Positions 1 to 7,313 of a stretch of DNA of 64,000 nt are shown here, piece by piece. The stretch lies in contig JANQOR010000035.1 in the NCBI GenBank assembly GCA_028285685.1, positions 174,577-238,576 on the forward strand. Reading direction: 5' to 3'. Origin of the DNA: Cyclobacteriaceae bacterium (GTDB lineage Bacteria > Bacteroidota > Bacteroidia > Cytophagales > Cyclobacteriaceae). The position numbers and the translations under genes were made by a program. The notes under the pieces are model-generated. The model was not told where the DNA came from and made no database searches. It saw nothing but the letters and a program-made list of their open reading frames with translations. The number at the start of each line of letters is the position of its first letter. Position 1 is the first letter of the stretch.

Positions 1-151
1 GCCCTGGAAAATGGCCCTGAAAAAAATATTCATCCTCACGAATTGTATAAGTACCTGTACAACTGTTCTCGTTCAACTCAAGCAATTCATCCACAAATAA
101 GAATGGCTTTTCATAAGGAAGTGACGAAATAATTTCAGGTATTGATTTCAT
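1..151 (-). CDS. FabZ-like 3-hydroxyacyl-ACP dehydratase, partial
   Basis: The reverse strand from 151 to the window edge encodes about 50 residues starting MKSIPEIISSLPYEKPFLFV and reaching GHFPG. The LPY-x-x-PFLFVD start and the GHFPG motif are typical of FabZ/FabA-type hot-dog dehydratases, in which this H is catalytic. These enzymes dehydrate 3-hydroxyacyl chains on acyl carrier protein. The rest of the gene, including the second catalytic acid, lies outside the window. It follows the ceramide-synthase-like gene on the same strand after a 96-nt gap, so it may belong to the lipid operon or to a separate fatty-acid unit. Short FabZ-like paralogs are also found in aryl polyene and other lipid clusters, so the exact pathway is open. 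Confidence 0.75.
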   Translation of the reverse strand, partial: MKSIPEIISSLPYEKPFLFVDELLELNENSCTGTYTIREDEYFFQGHFPG

Positions 152-247
152 TCTTTCTATTCTAATTCAACCCGATAACTTTCATAATACGATCCGAGGA
201 TTAAGGTAGAACGAAAAGTTACATAAGATCGTGAACTTAAGTAGAAG

Positions 248-1375
248 TTATCCAATAGTTCCCTTAAAACAACTTCTTCGAATATCTACGTCATCCAGGA
301 TTTCCCTATTGGATTCCCAATTATTGATGGCTGCACGATTTTCCAACAACATGGGTCCGGTACTTACATACTGCGCTTTTTTATCAATAAGCATTTGAGT
401 GAGCTCATTAAAAATCAAAGCGTTTGCTCCTAACTTCTGGTAATCCTGTCTTGCTCCAATAAGAAATAGGTCGATGTATTTATTGGAATAAAAAGCTTTC
501 AGTACGTGAATAAACCCAAATGGGAATAATCGACCTTTTGCCTTTTGGAACGCTGTCGAGAGCGAAGGCATACACAGTGCCATGGCGATGACCTCATCCT
601 TCTCATTAACAACAATTCCTACGTACTCTTTCCTAATAAATCCGAAGTACTGATCAATGTAATACTGAATTTGCTTTTCCGACAATGGATGATAACCGTA
701 CAGATGAGAATAACTCTCATTGAGTATTTCGAAAACTCCGGGCGCATACTTTAGTATGTCGTTAACTTTCTTGAACTTTTTCAATTCAAAGTTGAATCGT
801 TTGCTCACAAGTTGGGCCGACCGTCGGATCCTTCTTGGGACTTCATCTGGAACAAAGGCTCGAAATTCCTTCCAGGTTGCTGATGTCTCGAATCCAAGTT
901 GTTTGAAGTGATCGATGTAGTACGGATAATTGTAGATTGTTGCCTGAGTTGGCTGCTGATCATAACCACTCTCAAGCGCACCCTCAAAATCCAGATCTGT
1001 GAATCCAAGTGGTCCGTGAAAGGCAGTTGCACCAAGCTCTTTACCCCAAGAAGCTAATTTATCAAAGAGCATCTTGGTCACCTCAATATCGTCGATGAAG
1101 TCCACCCATCCAAAACGTATTAATGATTCTTCATCGAGCTCCTGGTTTATCTTAATCCCTGCGATTCTTCCTACTATCTTGCCCTCTTTTTTAACAACCC
1201 AATAAGCTGCGTCCGCCGCATCGAAGGCGGGGTTCTTGTCTTTCCTAAGTGTACTTAACTCGAAATCAATCAGAGGGGGCACATAGTATTTGTTTTCCTT
1301 GTACAGTGAGAAGGGAAACTTAATGAAAGCAGTTAGCTCTTTTTTGGTTTGTATTTCATGAATTTCGAGGGACAT
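248..1375 (-). CDS. GNAT-fold N-acyltransferase, probable bacterial ceramide synthase (bCerS-like)
   Basis: The 375-residue protein has no signal peptide. It contains an N-terminal block typical of this group (FPFSLYKENKYYVPPL, residues about 20-35) and a GNAT-like C-terminal part (about 200-340), in which a short hydrophobic stretch (GIVVNEKDEVIAMALCMPS) is followed by FLIGARQDYQKLGANAL, resembling the acetyl-CoA-binding strand-helix. In bacterial sphingolipid synthesis a GNAT-type protein N-acylates the 3-ketosphinganine made by serine palmitoyltransferase. The start codon overlaps the upstream cerR-like stop by one base (TAATG), and the gene is third in an spt-cerR-cerS-like operon, which is the main argument for the role. 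If the first enzyme is instead a cysteate acyltransferase, this would be the N-acyltransferase of sulfonolipid synthesis. Confidence 0.7.
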   Translation of the reverse strand: MSLEIHEIQTKKELTAFIKFPFSLYKENKYYVPPLIDFELSTLRKDKNPAFDAADAAYWVVKKEGKIVGRIAGIKINQELDEESLIRFGWVDFIDDIEVTKMLFDKLASWGKELGATAFHGPLGFTDLDFEGALESGYDQQPTQATIYNYPYYIDHFKQLGFETSATWKEFRAFVPDEVPRRIRRSAQLVSKRFNFELKKFKKVNDILKYAPGVFEILNESYSHLYGYHPLSEKQIQYYIDQYFGFIRKEYVGIVVNEKDEVIAMALCMPSLSTAFQKAKGRLFPFGFIHVLKAFYSNKYIDLFLIGARQDYQKLGANALIFNELTQMLIDKKAQYVSTGPMLLENRAAINNWESNREILDDVDIRRSCFKGTIG

Positions 1376-2328
1376 TATAGTAGTTTGTTTTTGGTGTAGT
1401 AATCATATGCGTCTTCAAAACCCTTCTTTAAATCGAACGCTATATTGAAATTAGCATGTTCCAGACTATTGTCATCATGCAAGTCCCAATCCTGCGATAT
1501 TTCCTCAAATTTTTCGAGCGTAAGATTAGGAGTACCTCCAGAGACTTTGTGCCAGATATCGGAGAACCACAATGAGATTTTGGAAATTACACTTGGAATT
1601 CTAATGTTTCGAATTTTTCTGTTCATAACCTGGCTAAGTGTATCTCTGAATTCAGTATGAGAGTACGTATGTCCGTCGCTTACGTGTATTATTCCCTCTG
1701 TGGTTGGCATGTCCTGGACAACAATTGAAGCTAAGTCAGCGGCATGAATCATACTCATTTTTTGATCTGGACGGGTAAGCGGATAGATGCCTTTGTTTGC
1801 GGCCTGGAACAACGGTAAAAATGCTTTATCACCAGCACCATAGATTGCTGTCGGCCTGAAAATGATGGATGGAAATTCGCATTTTTGAAAAAATTCCTCA
1901 GCTTCTTTTTTGCTGGCACCATAGCAGGAAACCGGATGGTCTACTCCGACAGGACCTTGGGCGGTATAGGATGAAATGTATACCAATTTTCCTTCAGGTC
2001 CCAGGAACCCAGTCTCTGAAATTGCATCTACAATTCGACCTGTAAGCTTGGTGTTTATATTGGTATAATCTTCACGATTGATACTGGTTGTTTTGCCTGC
2101 ATTGTGGATGAAAAAATCGAAGGCACCAACATCATTTTTTATGGCTTTCAATTCACTCGATATCTCATCATAATCGATGGGTGCTATTGTCAGAAGATCA
2201 TTGCTCGAAATTTGTGATACGTCAGCCGTTTTTCTGACCAGAGCTGTAACCTCAAATCCTGAATCGAGGCAAGCTTTAACTAAATATTTTCCCAGAAAAC
2301 CGTTGGATCCAGTAATTGCTACTTTCAC
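1375..2328 (-). CDS. NAD(P)-dependent epimerase/dehydratase-family reductase, probable ceramide reductase (CerR-like)
   Basis: A 317-residue extended SDR protein. The nucleotide-binding motif GSNGFLG is at residues 7-13, the catalytic YxxxK is Y136/K140 (CYGASK), and FRPTAIYGAG marks the conserved C-terminal region. In bacteria that make ceramide, a protein of this class reduces the 3-keto group after N-acylation. The start is GTG at 2328 and overlaps the TGA of the serine palmitoyltransferase gene (GTGA); the downstream acyltransferase start overlaps this gene's stop. This implies strong translational coupling of three enzymes. On sequence alone it could be any extended SDR (for example a dihydroflavonol-reductase-like protein); the operon gives the specific reading. 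Confidence 0.75.
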   Translation of the reverse strand: MKVAITGSNGFLGKYLVKACLDSGFEVTALVRKTADVSQISSNDLLTIAPIDYDEISSELKAIKNDVGAFDFFIHNAGKTTSINREDYTNINTKLTGRIVDAISETGFLGPEGKLVYISSYTAQGPVGVDHPVSCYGASKKEAEEFFQKCEFPSIIFRPTAIYGAGDKAFLPLFQAANKGIYPLTRPDQKMSMIHAADLASIVVQDMPTTEGIIHVSDGHTYSHTEFRDTLSQVMNRKIRNIRIPSVISKISLWFSDIWHKVSGGTPNLTLEKFEEISQDWDLHDDNSLEHANFNIAFDLKKGFEDAYDYYTKNKLL

Positions 2329-3536
2329 ACTTTCGCAACTTTATCCTGAAGCTTGATATCAAGTTCATTCGCAACTTTTACAATCAGGTCTATCGCTCTA
2401 TCAACTTGCTCGATCGAATGGGAGGCCATCAGTGAAAATCGGAAAAGAGAATCAGCCGGAGCTACGGCAGGTGCGACCACAGGATTGACGAAAACACCTT
2501 CTTCAAATAGTCGGGCTGTGATTTTGTACGTTTTTTCATTGTCCCTGATATAGACTGGGATAATTGGTGTTTCCGTATCACCTATATCAAAGCCTTCGTC
2601 TCTGAATCTTGCTAATGCATGATTTGTATTTTCCCACAGTTTTAACCGGAGAGAATCGTCCGATTCCATGATATCTAGGGCAGCTAATGTCGCCGCGGTG
2701 GATGCTGGGGTCATACTCGCACTAAAAATGAGCGATCGGGAATGATGCTTTATGTATTGCATTGTTTCCCTGTTTCCAGCCATGTATCCTCCAAGCGAAG
2801 CAAAGGATTTGCTGAAGGTTCCACCGATTAAATCCACCTCGTCGGTAAGCCCAAAATGGTTAGGAGTACCCCTTCCATTCTCTCCCATAACACCGACCGC
2901 GTGAGCGTCATCACAGAGAACGACCGCATCATACTTTTTAGCTAAATCCACGATCTCAGGGAGTTTGGCGATATTTCCTTCCATACTGAAGACGCCATCA
3001 ATGATTATTAATCGTAGATTCTGATCTCCTAGTTTTTGAAGCTTTCGCTCCAAGGAATTCATATCGTTATGTCGAAAAACGGTAGTAGAGGCGTCTGAAA
3101 GCCTTGAGCCTTCATAAATCGATGCATGACTCAAGCGATCGATAAGAATCGTATCACCTTGAGTAGCTACCGTAGGAATAGTTCCCAGATTGACCTGGAA
3201 CCCTGTGCTGAACACCAGGACCTCTTCCTTGCCTATAAATTTTGCAAGACGCTCTTCTAGTTCAACGTGTAGATCAGTCGTCCCATTCAAAAACCTCGAA
3301 CCCGAGCAGCTAGAACCATATTTTCGAATGGCCTCCATGGAAGCTTCTATTACTTTTGGGTGCGTGGTCAATCCCAAGTAACTATTTGAGCCAAACATTA
3401 GAAGGTCTTTACCATTAACCCTCACGTTGGTTTCCTGCTTGGATTCAAACGTTCGAAAAAACGAATAAAGTCCGCGCTTCTTTGTTTCTTCCGCCTCAGT
3501 GAATGAAGAAAACCGATTTTTCAAAATATCTCCCAT
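2325..3536 (-). CDS. spt: Serine palmitoyltransferase-like alpha-oxoamine synthase
   Basis: A 403-residue PLP enzyme of the alpha-oxoamine synthase family (SPT, KBL, BioF, HemA). The PLP lysine is K243 in GTFSKSFASLGGY, a form typical of SPT. LCDDAHAVGVMG supplies the cofactor-binding D and H, and NSYLGLTTHPKV is the N-terminal family motif. It condenses an acyl thioester with an amino acid, serine for sphingolipids. It is the first gene of a coupled operon with CerR-like and CerS-like genes. The -7 element at 3541-3548 lies only 4 nt from the ATG, so the message may be leaderless. The alternative is cysteate fatty-acyl transferase, which starts sulfonolipid (capnine) synthesis in some Bacteroidota. 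The neighbouring inositol genes favour sphingolipid but do not prove it. Confidence 0.82.
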   Translation of the reverse strand: MGDILKNRFSSFTEAEETKKRGLYSFFRTFESKQETNVRVNGKDLLMFGSNSYLGLTTHPKVIEASMEAIRKYGSSCSGSRFLNGTTDLHVELEERLAKFIGKEEVLVFSTGFQVNLGTIPTVATQGDTILIDRLSHASIYEGSRLSDASTTVFRHNDMNSLERKLQKLGDQNLRLIIIDGVFSMEGNIAKLPEIVDLAKKYDAVVLCDDAHAVGVMGENGRGTPNHFGLTDEVDLIGGTFSKSFASLGGYMAGNRETMQYIKHHSRSLIFSASMTPASTAATLAALDIMESDDSLRLKLWENTNHALARFRDEGFDIGDTETPIIPVYIRDNEKTYKITARLFEEGVFVNPVVAPAVAPADSLFRFSLMASHSIEQVDRAIDLIVKVANELDIKLQDKVAKV

Positions 3537-3540
3537 AATG

Positions 3541-3548
3541 CAAATTTA
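3541..3548 (-). promoter_or_regulatory. -7 promoter element of the spt operon (leaderless type)
   Basis: On the minus strand this reads TAAATTTG, matching TAnnTTTG. Only four bases separate it from the spt ATG, so transcription should start at or next to the start codon. A minus-strand TTTG (plus-strand CAAA at 3572-3575) lies 23 nt upstream and could be the -33 element. Confidence 0.6.
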
Positions 3549-3647
3549 GATGAATGCCTTTTAAAAGAATTCAAAAAGAAAGGATCAAGTGAAAAAATTT
3601 GATTCCTGTTTCATGGCTTAATGTTACTTTCGTATTAAAAAATTGCT

Positions 3648-4382
3648 TTGAATTGCCTAATACTAGCTGCGGGAAGAAATACACGTCTTGATACGGGAAA
3701 ACCAAAAAGCCTGGTCATGGTCGGGGATGAGTTCCTTCTCTCTCGACACCTCAGGATTTTCAAGTCATGTGGGGTACGAAATTTTTGTATCGTAACCGGT
3801 TACCAGGCCTCTTCGATTGAAGAGAAATTAGCTGAGCTTCGAGAGCAGCATCAGGTAAATATTGTGACTAAACACAACGATCGATATGATTTGGAAAATG
3901 GTTTCTCAGTTTCAAAGGCAAGCGCCTGGATGGATGAAGAAGGGATTGATGACTTTTTCATGACCATGGGGGATCACATCTTCGAGGAGGATTTTGTGAA
4001 AGAGTTCATCACTAAGAGCTCTGAGATAAATTCTGATCTTCAATTGGCGGTTGATGTTCCAGGCAAAGCCAACGACCACATTGATATTGACGATGTGACC
4101 AAGGTGGATGTTGGCGAGCAATGGAATATACGATCAATAGGGAAAGGCATCGAAAACTACAACTACTATGATACTGGTCTTTTCAGGCTAAAAGCTTCTG
4201 TGTTCGATGTATTGAACAACTGCTTTTCTCAAAATAGATTTACCATCTCAGATATGGTCACCGATTTGATTCAATCGGGCCAGGCCCTGGCTACACCCGT
4301 TACCGGATTTACCTGGAATGATGTGGATAATCACGACGATCTTGAAGGTACGTTAAAACTAATTTCCGGAGGTAGGCTATAA
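3648..4382 (+). CDS. Nucleotidyltransferase, probable CTP:inositol-1-phosphate cytidylyltransferase (IPCT-like)
   Basis: A 244-residue sugar-nucleotidyltransferase-fold protein. LAAGRNTRL (6-14) with K18/K20 is the NTP-binding signature, TMGDH (106-110) carries the first metal-binding Asp, and WNDVDNHDD (223-231) the second. The TMGDH box and the stretch around IGKGIENYNYYDTGLF resemble, from memory, the cytidylyltransferase half of the archaeal bifunctional IPCT/DIPPS enzyme that makes CDP-inositol. LicC-type CTP:phosphocholine cytidylyltransferases are the other close group. No membrane transferase domain is fused. The start is TTG at 3648: the nearest in-frame ATG (3621) runs into a stop, and this start gives the normal family N-terminus. 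It is divergent from spt and convergent with myo-inositol-phosphate synthase, whose product would be its substrate. Confidence 0.68.
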   Translation: MNCLILAAGRNTRLDTGKPKSLVMVGDEFLLSRHLRIFKSCGVRNFCIVTGYQASSIEEKLAELREQHQVNIVTKHNDRYDLENGFSVSKASAWMDEEGIDDFFMTMGDHIFEEDFVKEFITKSSEINSDLQLAVDVPGKANDHIDIDDVTKVDVGEQWNIRSIGKGIENYNYYDTGLFRLKASVFDVLNNCFSQNRFTISDMVTDLIQSGQALATPVTGFTWNDVDNHDDLEGTLKLISGGRL

Positions 4383-4412
4383 AAAATCCCTGCCAATTGC
4401 TCAGCAAGGATT
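4381..4412 (-). terminator. Hairpin terminator between the converging IPCT-like and inositol-phosphate synthase genes
   Basis: Arms 4385-4393 and 4404-4412 pair with one mismatch around a 10-nt loop. On the minus strand the hairpin is followed by a T6 run (A-run 4381-4386), so it best serves the inositol-phosphate synthase transcript. The plus-strand T tail is only three bases. Confidence 0.5.
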
Positions 4413-4435
4413 TCCATGTCTTTTATGTTTGGCTA

Positions 4436-5752
4436 TCAGTCGTAATAGTCAAGACCTAGATTCGTGATTAGATCTTCACCTGCAAGATATCGTAGCGTAT
4501 TTTTCAACTTCATGAGTTGGACAAAAATGTCATGCTGTGGCTTCAGACCTTTTGCCGCCTGAGGAGATTTCAGGTAGAAGGACAGCCATTCCTGGATGCC
4601 ACCTTTCATGTTTGCCCTTTTTGCTAAATCCAGAAATAACGCTAAGTCAAGCACAAGGGGTGCTGCGAGAATGGAATCCTTACACAAGAAATCAACTTTG
4701 ATCTGCATTTTGTATCCCAACCATCCTTTGATGTCTATGTTGTCCCAGCCTTCTTTGTCGTCACCTCTTGGTGGATAGTAGTTAATCCTTACCTTGTGGT
4801 ATAGATCACCGTACAGTTTCGGATGCAATTCAGGTTCAAGTACCTGCTCCAAAACCCCAAGTTTCGAAACTTCCTTCGTTTTAAAGTTATCGGGATCATC
4901 CAATACTTCTCCATCTCTATTTCCTAGGATATTCGTCGAGAACCAGCCATCGATACCCAATGATCTGGCCTTAAGTCCGGGAGCAAGAATGGTCTTCATC
5001 AATGTTTGCCCGGTCTTGAAATCTTTACCAGCAATGGGTGCGCCCGTTTGTTTGGCTAATTCTACCATTGCATCAACATCACAGGATAGGTTCGGAGCTC
5101 CGTTGGCATAAGGTATGCCCATTTTCGCAGCGGCATAGGCGTAGATCATACTAGGTGCAATATCCGGGTGATTATTTCGAAGTCCTTCTTCAAGCTTCTC
5201 AACGCTGGAGTGCACGTCTCCTTCCTCAATGTAAATCTCCGTTGAACCGCACCAAACCATTACTACTCGTTCACAGCCGTGTTCCTCCTTGAAATTTCGG
5301 ATATCTTCCATCAAGGCTTCTGCCAGTTCCATTTTATTGGAACCCTGCTTTACATGACTTCCTTCCAAACGTTTCACATAGTTCTTGTCAAAGACGGCTT
5401 TCATAGGCTTGATCTGTTCCAGCTCATCTTTTAACTCATCAAGTAGTCGCTTGTCCAAAACTTCAGCGTGAAGTGCTGCCTCATAGGCGTTGTCTTCGAA
5501 AATGTCCCATCCGCCTAAAACAACATCTTCCAGGGCCGCTAGCGGAATAAAGTCTTTTATTAATGGATTTCTATTTTCAGTTCTTTTCCCTAATCGAATC
5601 GTTCCCATTTGGGTCAGGGACCCTATTGGCTCAGAGAGTCCCTTTCGAATGCTAAGTACACCCGCCATAAACGTGGTTGAGACAGCTCCCATACCCGGTG
5701 TCAATATTCCTAATTTTCCTTTAGGCTCCTGAATCGTGGTTTTTTCAGACAT
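4436..5752 (-). CDS. ino1: Inositol-3-phosphate synthase (myo-inositol-1-phosphate synthase)
   Basis: This 438-residue enzyme converts glucose 6-phosphate to myo-inositol phosphate using NAD. Motifs seen include NLSCDVDAM, GKDFKTGQTLMKTIL and STNILGNRDG, the conserved core of this family (usually SGQT.K and NHLGNNDG), and LGYKMQIKVDFLCKDSILA near the C terminus. The start is set at 5752 (MSEKTTIQ), followed by the Rossmann region GILTPGMGAVSTTFMAGV. An upstream in-frame extension would run into the divergent YrdC gene and encodes low-complexity residues, so it is rejected. The size fits the shorter prokaryotic type. Its location beside an IPCT-like gene and a ceramide operon suggests the product becomes a lipid headgroup rather than a solute. 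Confidence 0.93.
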   Translation of the reverse strand: MSEKTTIQEPKGKLGILTPGMGAVSTTFMAGVLSIRKGLSEPIGSLTQMGTIRLGKRTENRNPLIKDFIPLAALEDVVLGGWDIFEDNAYEAALHAEVLDKRLLDELKDELEQIKPMKAVFDKNYVKRLEGSHVKQGSNKMELAEALMEDIRNFKEEHGCERVVMVWCGSTEIYIEEGDVHSSVEKLEEGLRNNHPDIAPSMIYAYAAAKMGIPYANGAPNLSCDVDAMVELAKQTGAPIAGKDFKTGQTLMKTILAPGLKARSLGIDGWFSTNILGNRDGEVLDDPDNFKTKEVSKLGVLEQVLEPELHPKLYGDLYHKVRINYYPPRGDDKEGWDNIDIKGWLGYKMQIKVDFLCKDSILAAPLVLDLALFLDLAKRANMKGGIQEWLSFYLKSPQAAKGLKPQHDIFVQLMKLKNTLRYLAGEDLITNLGLDYYD

Positions 5753-5916
5753 TTGAAGTTGGTAATTTTTTAAAGTAGCCGCAAAATAAAGTAAAGTCAA
5801 CCTAGCTTGCAGCCAAAGATTTAAGTAATTTGATAGAAAGAATGAATTATTCTTAAATAAGGTCTTTTTAAAAGGATGATACACCCAAAAACCTACACCT
5901 AATATCTTGATCATAT

Positions 5917-6543
5917 ATGTCTGTAGAATTTCTCCGAATGTTCCCGGAAAATCCGGAAAGAAAGAAGATCGAAAAATCAGCAACAGTTCTGAGAAATGGG
6001 GGAGTAATAATCTATCCAACAGATACCGTTTACGGGTTGGGTTGTGACATATTTAATCAAAGAGCTCTTGAGAGACTCAGGCAGATCAAAGGTGTAAAGT
6101 CAAAGGGATTGAATTTGTCCTTTATCTGCTATGACCTGAGCCACATTTCGGAGTATACTCGACACTTAGATACACCAATATTTAAGCTAATGAAAAAAGC
6201 ACTACCCGGCCCATATACTTTCATCCTTGAGGCTTCATCGAAAGTTCCTAAGATACTAAGTGCAAAAAAGAAGACCGTTGGAATAAGGATACCTGACAAC
6301 AACATTCCCCGGGATATAGTGAGAGAGTTGGGAAATCCTATTATCACAACGTCGATTCATGATGATGAAATTCACGACCATGCCACAGACCCTGAGGTAA
6401 TCTTCGATGAGTTCAAAAATCAGGTTGATCTGATTATAGATGGTGGCCCTGGGAACGTAGAACCGAGTACGATTATCGACTGTACTGGCCAATCACCACA
6501 AATAGTAAGAGAAGGTCTCGGTGATGTGAACATCGTAGGATGA
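5917..6543 (+). CDS. Sua5/YciO/YrdC-family protein, threonylcarbamoyl-AMP synthase-like
   Basis: A 208-residue YrdC-fold protein. [17 protein letters not shown] (28-44), [13 protein letters not shown] and the IRIPDN block are typical. The end [16 protein letters not shown]...IVREGLGD is the usual closing segment. Members make threonylcarbamoyl-AMP for the t6A37 tRNA modification, while YciO-type paralogs have a less certain role. The conserved K-R-x-K stretch of true TsaC proteins appears here as [18 protein letters not shown], closer to the YciO type, so the specific function is left open. It is divergent from inositol-phosphate synthase, and WbqC follows 15 nt downstream. Confidence 0.85.
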   Translation: MSVEFLRMFPENPERKKIEKSATVLRNGGVIIYPTDTVYGLGCDIFNQRALERLRQIKGVKSKGLNLSFICYDLSHISEYTRHLDTPIFKLMKKALPGPYTFILEASSKVPKILSAKKKTVGIRIPDNNIPRDIVRELGNPIITTSIHDDEIHDHATDPEVIFDEFKNQVDLIIDGGPGNVEPSTIIDCTGQSPQIVREGLGDVNIVG

Positions 6544-6558
6544 TGAAGTTTTAATCGG

Positions 6559-7191
6559 ATGAGCAGGCTGCTAGTAGAACCACATTACCTAGGATGCATT
6601 GAGTACTTCTGTTTGCTTCAAAACAGTGATCAGGTAGTTTTCGAGGTAAACCAAAATTTTCAAAAGCAGACGTACAAGAATCGCACATATATCCTGGGCT
6701 CTAACAAAGTTGTTTCCCTCAACGTGCCACTGAGCTACTCAAACAGAACTATCTTCAAAGACGTCCGGATTGACTACTCGCAACGCTGGATCAAAGATCA
6801 TTGGGGTGCTGTTTATTCTTCATATGGGAAAGCTCCCTACTTCGAGTTTTTTGCACAAGATTTCAAAAAAATCTGGGAGCAGAAACATGAATTTCTGCTT
6901 GATATGAACATGAAGTTTCTTATGCTTTGTTTCAAATTGCTCAATTTGAACATCAATATTGACTTCACAAATTCATATGAGAAGCAGGCAGACAGGGACT
7001 ATAGGGATTTCAGAAACTACATTCACCCCAAAATTGAGTTTCCTGATCGAAATATCTACCACCCAATTACCTATTCTCAACTTTTTGGCAATAGTTTTGT
7101 TGCTAACCTAAGTATCATAGATTTGATCATGTGCGAAGGTCCTCATGCTGATGAAATTTTGTCAGCCTCGTTTAAGAGAACAAGAGAGTAG
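6559..7191 (+). CDS. WbqC family protein
   Basis: A 210-residue cytoplasmic protein with the family opening LVEPHYLGCIEYFCLLQNSD and the internal signature SLNVPLSYSNRTIFKDVRID. The block RWIKDHWGAVYSSYGKAPYFEFF follows and is characteristic. WbqC-like proteins occur near polysaccharide genes and in many Bacteroidota genomes, but no biochemical reaction is firmly assigned. It is probably co-transcribed with the YrdC gene (15-nt gap). Its stop codon begins a 7-bp inverted repeat (7189-7195 with 7213-7219), which could act as a weak 3' hairpin but has no T run. Confidence 0.85.
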   Translation: MSRLLVEPHYLGCIEYFCLLQNSDQVVFEVNQNFQKQTYKNRTYILGSNKVVSLNVPLSYSNRTIFKDVRIDYSQRWIKDHWGAVYSSYGKAPYFEFFAQDFKKIWEQKHEFLLDMNMKFLMLCFKLLNLNINIDFTNSYEKQADRDYRDFRNYIHPKIEFPDRNIYHPITYSQLFGNSFVANLSIIDLIMCEGPHADEILSASFKRTRE

Positions 7192-7313
7192 GGTTACTTG
7201 AAAAATAAAAGGAACCCTAAATGAACAAATCTGGAAGAGCACTTGTTTTTTCACCCTATACGCTAAATATTTTTAGGTAATACGTTTATTTTTAAAGCGA
7301 AAGTCGGACATAC

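Noticed and set aside
2325-3536. Annotating the alpha-oxoamine synthase as glycine C-acetyltransferase or BioF.
   Set aside because: The lysine motif TFSKSFASLGGY and the coupled CerR/CerS-like genes fit the SPT or cysteate acyltransferase types better.
5753-6019. A longer in-frame N-terminus for inositol-phosphate synthase.
   Set aside because: It would overlap the YrdC gene on the other strand and adds about 89 residues of low complexity; the family start is at 5752.
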